From the NCBI RefSeq assembly GCF_002298975.1, contig NZ_DBMV01000018.1:1-58891 (forward strand): 58,891 nucleotides of DNA, read 5' to 3'. The stretch comes from Ralstonia sp. UBA689. GTDB lineage: Bacteria; Pseudomonadota; Gammaproteobacteria; Burkholderiales; Burkholderiaceae. The position numbers and the translations under genes were made by a program. Positions 26,299 through 34,885 of the stretch are shown piece by piece. Within the stretch, counting starts at the first letter, position 1; every line of letters starts with the position of its first letter. The notes under the pieces were generated by a model. It did no database searches. It saw only the letters and a program-made list of their open reading frames with translations, and was not told the DNA's origin.

Positions 26299-28173
26299 TC
26301 AACGCACGCTGATCGAATAGTCCTGCCCCCACACCGAGCGCAACGCACCCGGCGTACCCAGGAGCTTGAGCGGACGGTACTTCGCGTTCGCCAGGATCCG
26401 AGTGGATCGCGGATAGAGGCCAGGGTCCGATGCCAGCGCCTGCATGTCGGCGATGCTGGCGGGGATGCGGGTGAGAGTGAAGCGCGTCAGGTCGCACTGT
26501 ATCTGGCCACTGACGATTTCGCAGGCTTGCTTGTTGTAGTCGGCGTTGGGCGGGGTCGGGTACAGGCCGTCGATCACGATGGCCTCGCCGGACGCCACGC
26601 TGAAGGAGGCGAACTCGCGCTTGAGCTTGGTCGAGACGGCCAGGCCATCGATCGACTTGGCCCGGGTGACGTTGCGCCAGCCGGCAGGCTCGGTCATCTC
26701 CGACACCGTGCGCTTTTCTGTCGCCCAGAACGCGCAGGTGCCGTAGTAGACATAGACCGATGAGCAGTAGGTGTTCGTGACCTCGCGGTCGCGATATTGG
26801 GCATTGAACCATTCCTGCGTCTGGACGAAGTCGGTGTTCTTCTTGGGCAGCAGCGTGATCTGTCCGAGCGGTGAGCTGCCCGGCTTCTGGCTCGTACCCA
26901 ACTGCGACATGTTCTCGGACGTCGTCTCGTACGTGTTGCCGGCCACGGTGTAGGTGCCCGGGTTGACGATGAAGACGAAGTACTGGGCGTTGCCTGCCAC
27001 GAAAGTCGACACGTAGCCGCCCAAGCCCACTTCATTGAAGGGCTCATCGGGCCCGACACGTATGACGTCGCGCGGGTCGGCCTTGTTCTGCCAGATCGTG
27101 GTGGCGGTCAGGTCAGTGCGGAACGTCCATTTCTTGGAGACGGACTCGTCGCCGGTGTACTTTTTGTCGAGGTTGACAGCGGGCACCACCACGAGAGATT
27201 TGCCCGCCGCCACGGTGCGGCTGATGAGCCAGTCGATGCCGGTATGCCAGCTTTCAAGCTGGCGCTGCTTCGTCAGTTTTGGTGGCTCCTTCAGCTCATT
27301 CAGCGGTGCGCCCGCCATGGCGGCAACCATGCCGCAGACCTCCTTGCGCAGCTTCTCGTCATCCATCTCCTGCTTCGGGTTCAGCCGCACGGCAACGGAG
27401 ATCACACCCAGCGCATCCTCCAGCATGAAGCGGATTGGGAAAGCGGCCTTCTCGCCTGGTGCCGCCGGCAACGGCTGGATGACCGTCACGCTGGTCAGCG
27501 TGCCGTGCTGTTCTTTTGGCCCCGCGCTCAGGTTTGCCGCTTTGGCGACTTCGATCAGACGCGCAGCGGCATCATCCGGGTTCACATTCTTGACGGGTAC
27601 CCACGTGGTGTAGTGGCGGCCGATCACGCCGTCCAGCGCGGCGCGGAAGTTGTAGGTGCACGCGCCGAATGTGGACACGCCCTGGAAGGGATCGGCGGAC
27701 GGTGCTGCTGGCGCGGCCGCCAAATCGGCGCCCACGGCGTTACGGCTCATGTCGACGCGGCTGAGCATGCCGCACATGCCGCTGCGAATGGTTTCCGGTT
27801 TGGCGATCATGCCTGGCGGCAGCGTTGTCGCAACGGAGATCGTCTTCGTATCCTGATTGGCCGTCATGTTGATGGCAAAGCCGCGGGCACGGTCGCTTTG
27901 CTTCTGCTGGATCGTCAGCTCGCCCGTGGTACCCGTGTAGTTCTCGGCTCCGATCTGGAAACCGTCACCCACCGCGATCTGCTTGAGCTGGGCGATGGCG
28001 TTGCGGGCATCCAGGCCTGGGACTACCGTCGACGTCGAGAAACGCGCCCCGGCACCGGTGTCGGCCTCGCTCTTGAAATTGGCATTGCAGTCCGCCGCCA
28101 GCGCGGCGTGCTGCAGAATAAGACCCAGGCCCAGTCCAAGCAGGACAGGGCGCAGATGAGTGGCATTCATCAT
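26299..28173 (-). CDS. Large exported protein of unknown function with an internal duplication
   Basis: The 624-residue protein has a signal peptide ending around HAALA-ADC. Residues 29-141 and 172-287 appear to be two copies of one module. Each starts with a Cys, has a helix (ARNAIAQLKQIAVGDG versus AAARLIEVAKAANLSA), a strand region, and ends in a Cys-Gly-Met (SGMCGML versus EVCGMV). The C-terminal half (about 310-624) holds a different beta-rich domain. The start is one of two tandem ATGs at 28173/28170 behind GAGAGAAAC. Function unknown; probably periplasmic or surface exposed. It is the largest gene of the operon. Confidence 0.78.
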   Translation of the reverse strand: MMNATHLRPVLLGLGLGLILQHAALAADCNANFKSEADTGAGARFSTSTVVPGLDARNAIAQLKQIAVGDGFQIGAENYTGTTGELTIQQKQSDRARGFAINMTANQDTKTISVATTLPPGMIAKPETIRSGMCGMLSRVDMSRNAVGADLAAAPAAPSADPFQGVSTFGACTYNFRAALDGVIGRHYTTWVPVKNVNPDDAAARLIEVAKAANLSAGPKEQHGTLTSVTVIQPLPAAPGEKAAFPIRFMLEDALGVISVAVRLNPKQEMDDEKLRKEVCGMVAAMAGAPLNELKEPPKLTKQRQLESWHTGIDWLISRTVAAGKSLVVVPAVNLDKKYTGDESVSKKWTFRTDLTATTIWQNKADPRDVIRVGPDEPFNEVGLGGYVSTFVAGNAQYFVFIVNPGTYTVAGNTYETTSENMSQLGTSQKPGSSPLGQITLLPKKNTDFVQTQEWFNAQYRDREVTNTYCSSVYVYYGTCAFWATEKRTVSEMTEPAGWRNVTRAKSIDGLAVSTKLKREFASFSVASGEAIVIDGLYPTPPNADYNKQACEIVSGQIQCDLTRFTLTRIPASIADMQALASDPGLYPRSTRILANAKYRPLKLLGTPGALRSVWGQDYSISVR

Positions 28174-28211
28174 GCGGTTTCTCTCGTATTCAGGTTCTTC
28201 AGGCTGAAGCG

Positions 28212-28805
28212 TCAACGCGCGACGCATGGGCGGTCCTTCAATCGCGTGTCGCAAACCGAGATGTTCTTCAGGTATTGCGCGGTCGTTTTGATCTGCTCCT
28301 TCGATGGCTCCATGAGGAAGGCCTTGAGCACGACGTAAAGCCGATCATTGCCGCGAAGCATCTTGAACCACGTGACGGAAGGCGTGTGTGCGCCGTCCTT
28401 GACCTGGCAGTTCAACTCCCAATACTCGGTGTCGTAGCCGTTCTTCTCGGCGCGCTTGAGCGCGTGGGCTTCAGCGCTTTCGCATGCGGCCTTGAAGCGT
28501 TCCTCCAGGCCGGCAGCATAGGTGTTGAACGTGAACGCGTTGACGTCGGGATAGATCTGCACCGTCACCATCTCCGTCCAGTCGTTGACGTTTTGCCCGC
28601 TGGGCACCATCTGGGTCACCTCGGCGTTGTTGCGTCGGCCACTGTTGGCGATCGTGTAGCCATCGGGCGCTGCCACCATCAGGGTTTCGTTCTGCACTGG
28701 CTGGGCAGATGCGCTACCCGCCAGCAACAGGCCCGCGCAGAGCGAACGCATGGCCGCGGCAGCATGCGGGCGGTTGTGTGCAAGCTTGCGTGTGGCGTGG
28801 TTCAT
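28212..28805 (-). CDS. Small exported protein of unknown function
   Basis: The 197-residue product has an N-terminal signal peptide (hydrophobic MRSLCAGLLLAGSASA within residues 19-34). Its mature domain includes MVAAPDGYTIANSGRR and the late Cys residues in ISVCDTRLKDRPC. GGAGGG lies six bases before the ATG at 28805, so the longer frame to 29024 is rejected. The domain is not recognised. Gaps of 14 and 38 bp to its neighbours place it in the operon. Confidence 0.77.
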   Translation of the reverse strand: MNHATRKLAHNRPHAAAAMRSLCAGLLLAGSASAQPVQNETLMVAAPDGYTIANSGRRNNAEVTQMVPSGQNVNDWTEMVTVQIYPDVNAFTFNTYAAGLEERFKAACESAEAHALKRAEKNGYDTEYWELNCQVKDGAHTPSVTWFKMLRGNDRLYVVLKAFLMEPSKEQIKTTAQYLKNISVCDTRLKDRPCVAR

Positions 28806-28819
28806 TGGTGCCCTCCATC

Positions 28820-29590
28820 TCAGGAAGTCCTGCACTGCATGTCCGTGATTCGCCCTTCCGGCCTGGCCCGGGTGAATTCGAAGATCGTCACGCCAGGGCT
28901 CAGGGGGCCCCGGTCGTCGACAAAGGTCTCTGCATACAGCGGGATCGCTGTACTGGGCAGGTTGATCTGGTAGAACGCGTTTTTCTGGAGGTTCCGCGCC
29001 TTCGTGATGTAGTCGACTGTGCAACTGCCTGCGATCAGCTTGATCGTGGCATCGCTGCCGAACTGCCGCTGGAGGATGCTCTGCGTGTCGTCGGTCTGGT
29101 AGAACTTTTCCAGCACGATCGAGAGAACGGTGCTGTCGTTCCCATTGAGTACGACGCCAACATGGCCTTCGTTGTCTTTCTTGATACCGGCTTCCGAGCC
29201 GACCTTGCCATCGGGCACATCCACCTCGTCAAAGCCTGCGAGCAGCATGTTTCCGCCGCGGTAATGCGTTGCGTCACGCGAAACGGTGTCGGGATTGTCG
29301 AGCGGTTTCGGGTCATCCCAATGCACGCCGGACATGTTGTCGAACGCGGACCAAATGGCCGGCCTCTGTCCGCCGAATACGCGCAGCAGTGTGTGCAGCG
29401 ACGCGGCTGCGGCCTTGGCCGGTGCCGGCGAGGGAGCGGCAGAAGCGCTCGGGGCGGAAGTTGAGGCGGCCGCCCCCGACGAATCGGCCGGTGATGCAGA
29501 GCGCTCACATGCGCTCAGGCAAACCAGCAGGGCGCAGGCCGACAGCGCGCGCAAGCCGATACCGGGTGTTCGTACAGACAGACGACGCAT
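28820..29590 (-). CDS. Lipoprotein of unknown function
   Basis: The 256-residue protein has a lipoprotein signal peptide with lipobox LSAC (Cys at about residue 28), then a low-complexity Ala/Ser/Pro linker of some 30 residues. A globular domain follows with NMSGVHWDDPKPL and YRGGNMLLAGFDEVDV. The linker suggests the domain is held away from the membrane. The ATG at 29590 follows GGAGCC. The family is not recognised. It is the second gene of the exported-protein operon. Confidence 0.77.
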   Translation of the reverse strand: MRRLSVRTPGIGLRALSACALLVCLSACERSASPADSSGAAASTSAPSASAAPSPAPAKAAAASLHTLLRVFGGQRPAIWSAFDNMSGVHWDDPKPLDNPDTVSRDATHYRGGNMLLAGFDEVDVPDGKVGSEAGIKKDNEGHVGVVLNGNDSTVLSIVLEKFYQTDDTQSILQRQFGSDATIKLIAGSCTVDYITKARNLQKNAFYQINLPSTAIPLYAETFVDDRGPLSPGVTIFEFTRARPEGRITDMQCRTS

Positions 29591-29624
29591 AAGGGGCTCC
29601 GTGATTGGATCGAAAGCGGGGCGG

Positions 29625-30509
29625 TCAGCGGCACTTGACGCCGTAGTCCACGACACTCGGGAGGTCGTTGTCGCCCACCGTGGTCAGGGACAGGGTGCCG
29701 GCCGAGCCGGCGTAGTTGAAGCTGCAATAGCCGAGGCCGGTTCCCGAGCAGGCTTCGGCTTCGACGATGCCGCGCTTGATCAGGGTGGTCTGACGCGGCT
29801 CGCCTTCCGGCTTGGCGCGCACGGGGTTCCAACCCTTGGCGGCCAGAGCCTTGCGGGCCTTGTCGATCGGCATGTTGTAGACGTTCGGCACCTTGGCTCG
29901 GCCGTGGCAGACGGAGTCTTCGTCGGCAATCCTGGCGAGGCGCAGCGTGCCGTCGGCGTCGAGGTGCAGGTCACCCGCCGGGGATTCCACGATGTCGCCA
30001 TCCCACACGCGTACGGCGCCACCTTCGAGCGCTGTCAAGTGGCCGATGGCGGTGTCGTCGGCCGATTTGCCATCGGCCAGCGCGATGAGCTTTTCGTTGT
30101 CGAACACCGCTACGTTGCCTTGCGTGACGTTGCAGGTGCCGCTGGTTGCAGATTGCATCTGGCCGGCAAAACTGACGACCCGGTAGGAGCCCAGCGGCAC
30201 GTCGGCCATGACGGCCCAACCTTGTGCCGCCACCAGCTTGGCTGCAGCCGACTTCGGCTGGATGACCCGTTGTGGGCAATCGTCGCGGTCGCTGGCGCTG
30301 CCGCCAGCCTTGGGCAGGTTGGCAAGCGCCTTCATGCGGATGTCCGTCAATTCGGAAACCACGCGCGGCGCGGGCGCATTCGTTTGCGCAAGCGCTGGCA
30401 ACGATAGCGCCAGGCCCAGCGTCAGCATGACGCCGCACAGGGCTTTTGAAGCGACAGGGGTCGCGAGGGTGTTCGTGTGCAAGCGTGACGGCATGACGAG
30501 AGATTGCAT
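29625..30509 (-). CDS. Exported protein with a PASTA-like segment, first gene of the operon
   Basis: The 294-residue product has a signal peptide (hydrophobic stretch about residues 25-41, ending LPALA-QT). Around residues 207-233 it contains KVPNVYNMPIDKARKAL followed by AAKGWNPVRA, which resembles the PASTA motif (VPNVVGM...A...L...G) used by peptidoglycan-sensing proteins. This similarity is by eye only. It is the first gene of the leftward operon and divergent from the XRE regulator gene. Confidence 0.75.
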   Translation of the reverse strand: MQSLVMPSRLHTNTLATPVASKALCGVMLTLGLALSLPALAQTNAPAPRVVSELTDIRMKALANLPKAGGSASDRDDCPQRVIQPKSAAAKLVAAQGWAVMADVPLGSYRVVSFAGQMQSATSGTCNVTQGNVAVFDNEKLIALADGKSADDTAIGHLTALEGGAVRVWDGDIVESPAGDLHLDADGTLRLARIADEDSVCHGRAKVPNVYNMPIDKARKALAAKGWNPVRAKPEGEPRQTTLIKRGIVEAEACSGTGLGYCSFNYAGSAGTLSLTTVGDNDLPSVVDYGVKCR

Positions 30510-30625
30510 CGGGGGATTTCAGGAAGCAGGGTTCAAGACGTGCCGCCTCTGGTTGGCCGGGGTGGCGTGTCTTCGGTGTGCCTTGGCAACAGCGGGCAAT
30601 CGTAGGATGGGTGGCATTATCTCGA

Positions 30626-30699
30626 CGGGTATCAAAAGTGACGTATATTTCCGGCGCAGTCGCATGGAATTCCACGCCAAGTATCATTTATCGATACCC
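30626..30699. promoter_or_regulatory. Candidate XRE operator sites in the divergent gap
   Basis: The arms CGGGTATC (30626-30633) and GATACCCG (30693-30700) are exact inverted repeats about 60 bp apart. A third half-site, GTATC at 30681-30685, forms GTATC-N7-GATAC with the right arm. They lie in the gap between the exported-protein operon and the XRE gene, reaching almost to its start codon, and may be autoregulatory sites. Confidence 0.5.
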
Positions 30700-30703
30700 G
30701 CTG

Positions 30704-31456
30704 ATGAACGAAGCCAACCAGATCATCGATGCCCTCAAGCGGCAGCTCCGCGCGCAGGGCCTGACGTACCGTGACGTTGCCAAAGGCTTGAAGCTGTCCG
30801 AGCCGAGCGTGAAGCGTCTGTTTGCCAGTGGCCGCTTCACGGTCGATCGGCTTGTGCAGGTCAGCCAGTTGTTGGGTTTCACGCTGGCCGAGCTGGTGCA
30901 GGAGTCGGCCAACAGCGTGCCGCCGCTGCATATGCTCACGCAGGCGCAGGAGGCGCAGCTTGTCTCCAGCGAGACGCTGCTGCTGGTGACGGTCTGCGCG
31001 CTGAACCATTGGACGGTGGACGACATCGTCGCCACGTACCGCATCACGCGGGCGGAATGCCTCAAGCACCTGCTGCGGCTGGATCGCATCGGGCTGATCG
31101 CACTGCAGCCGGGCGACCGCATTCGCCTGTGCGTGGCGCGCGATTTCGATTGGCTGCCGGGTGGCCCGATTCGCCAGTACTTCCTGGAGCAGGGGCTGAA
31201 CGACTTTCTCGACTGCCGCTTCGAGCGGGATGACGAAACCCTCGCCTTTACGCACGGCATGCTGACGCCGGCCGCAGCGGCGGAGCTTCGGCTCGAATTG
31301 CGACGGCTGCGCAGCAAGTTCGCCGCGCTGCATCAGGAATCGATGGCGTTGCCGCTCGCGCAGAAGCGCGGCACAGGGTTGCTGCTGGCGTTGCGGGAGT
31401 GGGAGCCGCGTGGTTTCGCGCGGCTGCGGCGCAATGCCGACGCCCGCAAGCGGTAA
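30704..31456 (+). CDS. XRE family transcriptional regulator
   Basis: The 250-residue protein begins with a Cro/C1-type helix-turn-helix (about residues 9-66, with LTYRDVAKGLKLSEPSVKRLFAS). A second helical segment at about 85-150 (LLVTVCALNHWTVDDIVATY, LKHLLRLDRIGLI) looks like a winged-helix module. There is no signal peptide. The start ATG at 30704 is chosen because the frame upstream to 30578 carries no domain; no Shine-Dalgarno is seen. The gene is divergent from the exported-protein operon and is its likely regulator. Confidence 0.85.
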   Translation: MNEANQIIDALKRQLRAQGLTYRDVAKGLKLSEPSVKRLFASGRFTVDRLVQVSQLLGFTLAELVQESANSVPPLHMLTQAQEAQLVSSETLLLVTVCALNHWTVDDIVATYRITRAECLKHLLRLDRIGLIALQPGDRIRLCVARDFDWLPGGPIRQYFLEQGLNDFLDCRFERDDETLAFTHGMLTPAAAAELRLELRRLRSKFAALHQESMALPLAQKRGTGLLLALREWEPRGFARLRRNADARKR

Positions 31457-31914
31457 GACTTGCGAAATGGCGGTGCAACGGTGCGCGTTCTTGTATGGCG
31501 TCACGATGGCAAGCCCCGGGGGTATCTGCTGTCGTGGTTAATCCTCTCCGTCCGGCGAGGGGCGGCGGGATTTACCGGTGCAATCGCTTCTTCTTCTGGA
31601 GCGTTCATGGTGCATGTTTCTTGTTTCAAATCAATCGGGGATTAGTTGTGCCCCTCTTCAAATCGCTCGCAAGATTAATGTTAATAAATGGAAATAAATC
31701 GATTATGTTGGTCATGGCCGCTCTTTTCGGTTAGTCAATTATGATCTGGTGAAACTATATAGATCGGTATATATTCACGCAACTTGCGGCGGGACCAAAA
31801 CGCCTTTCCGGCTGCGCGACGGCCATGAACCTCAGCATGTCACTTCTATATCGCGACCCTGCGGCCCGGTGGAGAATCGACGCCGGTCATTTGCGTCGTC
31901 CTGAGAGAGCGGGG
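31457..31914 (+). other. 458-bp intergenic region with AT-rich promoter-like sequence
   Basis: No convincing gene is seen. The right half (31675-31780) is much more AT-rich than its surroundings and contains TATATA-N6-TATATA (31756-31773), an inverted-repeat AT element upstream of the TPR gene. It probably holds the promoter of the 31.9-33.6 kb genes. It could also mark the junction of an acquired segment. Confidence 0.45.
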
Positions 31915-32451
31915 GTGAAATGTCTTGCCTGCGCTGTCCTGCTGGCGGCGCTGCTACCGGCCAGTGCATTTGCTGAGGATTTGTCCAAGTGCCTGGCTGG
32001 TTGGGATGCCGCAGAGGCGGGCGATCATCAGCACGCCATCGCACTGTTCGATACATGCATCAAGGACGGGCGTTTGAGCGACGCATCGCTGGCCCGGACG
32101 TACCGGAACATGGGCATCGCCTATCGAAACGCCAAGGCTCCGGAGAAGGCCATCGCAGCCTACAACAAGGCCATCGCCATGCATCCGGATGACGTCGTGA
32201 GCGACTACATCAACCGGGCCAACGCCTACGACGACGCTGGCCAGTTCGATCGCGCCATGGCCGATTACGCCAAGGCGCTTGAGCTCAGCCCCGATGAGGG
32301 CGAGGTGTACTACAACCGTGGCATTGCGTACGAGCACAACAAGATGTTCGAAAAGGCGAGAGCTGATTTCGTCACCGCCTACAGCCACGGGCTGCGCATG
32401 CCGTTGCTGCACGAGCGGTTGGTCGTGTACGGGCTGATCAAGCCAAACTGA
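31915..32451 (+). CDS. Exported TPR protein
   Basis: A GTG start at 31915 gives a 178-residue protein with a clean signal peptide (CLACAVLLAALLPASAFA). The frame back to 31825 would bury this under a charged leader. Three or four tetratricopeptide repeats follow, for example ARTYRNMGIAYRNAKAPEKA, then SDYINRANAYDDAGQFDRAM and YYNRGIAYEHNKMFEKARA. TPRs bind other proteins, so this is probably a periplasmic scaffold. Its stop is 44 bp before the metallopeptidase gene, suggesting a shared transcript. Confidence 0.82.
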   Translation: MKCLACAVLLAALLPASAFAEDLSKCLAGWDAAEAGDHQHAIALFDTCIKDGRLSDASLARTYRNMGIAYRNAKAPEKAIAAYNKAIAMHPDDVVSDYINRANAYDDAGQFDRAMADYAKALELSPDEGEVYYNRGIAYEHNKMFEKARADFVTAYSHGLRMPLLHERLVVYGLIKPN

Positions 32452-32495
32452 GACTGTCTTGTTCCTGAACGCCAACAACACCTGAATCATGAATC

Positions 32496-33554
32496 ATGTC
32501 GATCAGCGGATCTCGTCTGTTTCGTGAGGGAGTGCTTCCCAAGCTTGCCGCCGCGCTTTTGTCGGCTCTGTTCTCGTTCCAGGTGGGCATGGCGCATGCT
32601 GTGCCCGGGCCGCAGCAGGCCACCGAGGACGGCGTGATCGAGATGTCATCTGACGCGCGAGTGCCGTCCAAGGATGGGGTCCTGATCACATCGGACGGCA
32701 AGGGGCTGCGCTTTGTCTATCGCTATTTCAAGCCCAGGAACCCGCAATTCAACTACGCCTATCAGTGGGCGGTCGACACACATATGCTCGCTGACATTCC
32801 GGAAATTTCCGGTCTCGACGGGCTTTTCATTCTCCCCCGGTCGCTGAATTACGTGACGATGGAATGCGGTGCCGTCAACGCGTTCTATTCGCGCAAGCTG
32901 GGTGCCGTCATCTTCTGCTACGAGATGATCGACGATCTGCTGAAGATGGGCTCGGCCCTGTCCAAGGGCGCAACCGACCCGAAGGCCTTGATGGTGGAGT
33001 TTGTGCGGGACAACGTTCGCTTCATCGCGCTGCATGAATCGGGGCACGCGTTGATCGATCTGCTGGACCTGCCGGCCGTGGGGCGGGAAGAAGATTCGGT
33101 GGACCAGCTAGCCGCCGTCATGCTGCTGACGCATACGGAGAACAGTGAAACCAAGAGCGATATTGCACGGATCTTCCAGTTGGCGTCCGTGTGGTTCCGC
33201 GTCAACAGCGCCAATGACTCTCCGGATGCTCGCGCGTTTGCGGATGAGCACTCCCTCGATGCGCAGCGCTACCACAACCTGCTTTGCATGGTCTACGGCG
33301 TAGAGCCAGAGACGAACAGCGGCATTGTCAGGCGCGGCATGCTGCCGCCGGAGCGCGCCGAGCGTTGCAAGGAGGAGTCCCCCAAGATTTATCGCTCGTG
33401 GGCAAGATTGCTTCTGCCGCATTTCTCCCCACGGTTCGCGCCCAAGGATGATGGTGGCGCGAATGCCGCGCCGGCACGCGCGCAGGCTGCGCCGCGCCAA
33501 GCGGTCAGGAACCCGCTGGAGTGGGACGGGAAGTCGAATCCGTTTGGGAATTGA
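32496..33554 (+). CDS. DUF4344-type exported metallopeptidase
   Basis: The 352-residue product has a signal peptide (about residues 1-35, ending MAHA). The zinc motif HESGH (H180, E181, H184) in VRFIALHESGHALIDLLDLP is followed by REEDSVDQLAA, the arrangement of the DUF4344 metallopeptidase family. MECGAVNAFYSRKLG and FCYEMIDDL also fit that family. The C-terminus is a Pro/Ala-rich tail. The natural substrate is unknown. It sits next to an exported TPR protein, which may be a partner. Confidence 0.85.
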   Translation: MSISGSRLFREGVLPKLAAALLSALFSFQVGMAHAVPGPQQATEDGVIEMSSDARVPSKDGVLITSDGKGLRFVYRYFKPRNPQFNYAYQWAVDTHMLADIPEISGLDGLFILPRSLNYVTMECGAVNAFYSRKLGAVIFCYEMIDDLLKMGSALSKGATDPKALMVEFVRDNVRFIALHESGHALIDLLDLPAVGREEDSVDQLAAVMLLTHTENSETKSDIARIFQLASVWFRVNSANDSPDARAFADEHSLDAQRYHNLLCMVYGVEPETNSGIVRRGMLPPERAERCKEESPKIYRSWARLLLPHFSPRFAPKDDGGANAAPARAQAAPRQAVRNPLEWDGKSNPFGN

Positions 33555-33609
33555 ATGGGGGTGTCGGAAGCATGTCTTGCCTCGGTTGATTGGGGCACAC
33601 ACTTGAGCG

Positions 33610-34159
33610 GTGCGCTCTATCGGTCGTTGCCGACTTGGATGGATATCTCGCTCGATCATCTGGCGCGCGCATGAGTTCACGGTCACCACGTACGCCGCTG
33701 CCCAGGTTCTGGAGGCCCGCGGGTTTGACGGGTTCAATACGAATGCGGTGGCTCGGCGGGCAGGCGTCAGCATCGGTTCGCTATCGGTACTTCCCTGGCA
33801 AGGATGCGCTCACGGCTGCGCTCATCCGCCGCGAGAAGACGCGATTTCGCGAAGACATGGCCGCTGCCCTCACCCTGCGCAGCGGCAAGGCAGCGTTGGA
33901 GTCCGCGATCCGGGCCTCGGTGCGGCAGCAACTGCAGCGTCCGGTGCTGGCCACGCTGCTCGACATTGAGGAAGGTCGCCCCGCATTGCACAGTGAGGCG
34001 GATAGCACGGACTTGCAGGCGCTTGTCGGTGCGATCGTTCTGCGAGCGGCTCCTCGGCTTCCGCAGCCGCTGGCGGCGGATGATCTGTTCGCCATGAACC
34101 ATCTCGTGCCACAAACGGCACAGCAGTGCGGGTTTGCGGTCAGCCGGCATCGATTCTGA
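33610..34159 (+). pseudogene. TetR family regulator, frameshifted
   Basis: One frame encodes the DNA-binding half (AAAQVLEARGFDGFNTNAVA, then RRAGVSIGSL) up to about 33783. The continuation YRYFPGKDALTAALIRREK lies in another frame, so a single-base deletion at about 33781-33784 splits the recognition helix from the rest. The C-terminal part loses family likeness after DDLFAMN. There is no plausible single start and stop for a whole protein. The neighbouring VOC gene is also broken. Confidence 0.75.
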
Positions 34160-34210
34160 CGTCGTCAGGCGGTCACGCCATGGGGCCACCGCCACGATGA
34201 GAGAACGACG

Positions 34211-34490
34211 ATGACAGCAATCACTCAACGCATGAAGCTCAATCACCTGAGTTTTCCTTCGGCCGACACCCTTGCGACGGCCAGATTCTTCGAGCGCTAC
34301 CTGGGCTTCACGATCGCGGGGATGTGGGACCAGTCCTGCATCCTCAAGCGGCCGGGCTTCGATGTGGTCATCGACCATGTCAGCGGCGATGCTCCGGATT
34401 GGCCTCGGAACTTCCATGTCGGTTTCGAGCTGCCGAGCGCCGGGCGGCGTGATGTTTGAGCTGAACACGCGCTCGGATGCTGCACTGGAA
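34211..34490 (+). pseudogene. VOC family protein, internally deleted
   Basis: The frame from 34211 gives a normal VOC N-terminus (MKLNHLSFPSADTLATARFF, then RYLGFTIAGMW) and stops after FELPSAGRRDV at 34459. A typical VOC C-terminus, PGGVMFELNTRSD, follows at once in another frame (about 34440-34480). The segment between them in an intact protein is missing, so a deletion with a frameshift removed the second half of the fold. Confidence 0.7.
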
Positions 34491-34885
34491 TATCAGGGGA
34501 CCTTTGACGACCGATTGACTGCGCCGCTGCGGGAATGTGTGCAGCCACAAAATCAATGCGTGCCCGAACCGAGGGCGGCAGGCTGCCGCCTTCAGGGGCG
34601 CCGTGTCGATCCCCGCAGCCAAGCTACAAACTCTGTCATACACTCACCGCGCCAAACAGCACGATGTGCTTACATGATCGAGGAATGTTCAAGTTTGAAG
34701 TCCCCCGTCATCCTTAACCTTGTCGCTGCCGTGCTTGCACACCAAGCGCTTGCGTCTGCCCACACCCGGATTAGCGTGCGCATCTGCGCTCAAGGGATTG
34801 CTGGATCGTCAGTCCGTCTTTTGCGCAACCGCCAGCACTTGGTCAGATGGTGACGATGGCAGTCGATGCGCAGCACCGATCCGGC
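34491..34885. other. Decayed intergenic stretch
   Basis: About 400 bp without a recognised gene. A 59-codon frame at 34674-34853 starts MIEECSSLKS and contains a hydrophobic VILNLVAAVLAHQALASAHT that looks like a signal peptide. It has no ribosome-binding site and no following domain, so it is more likely a gene remnant than a functional small protein. Confidence 0.4.

Noticed and set aside
34674..34853. Small secreted protein
   Set aside because: A signal-like stretch exists, but there is no ribosome-binding site and nothing coherent follows it; kept only as a note on the decayed region.
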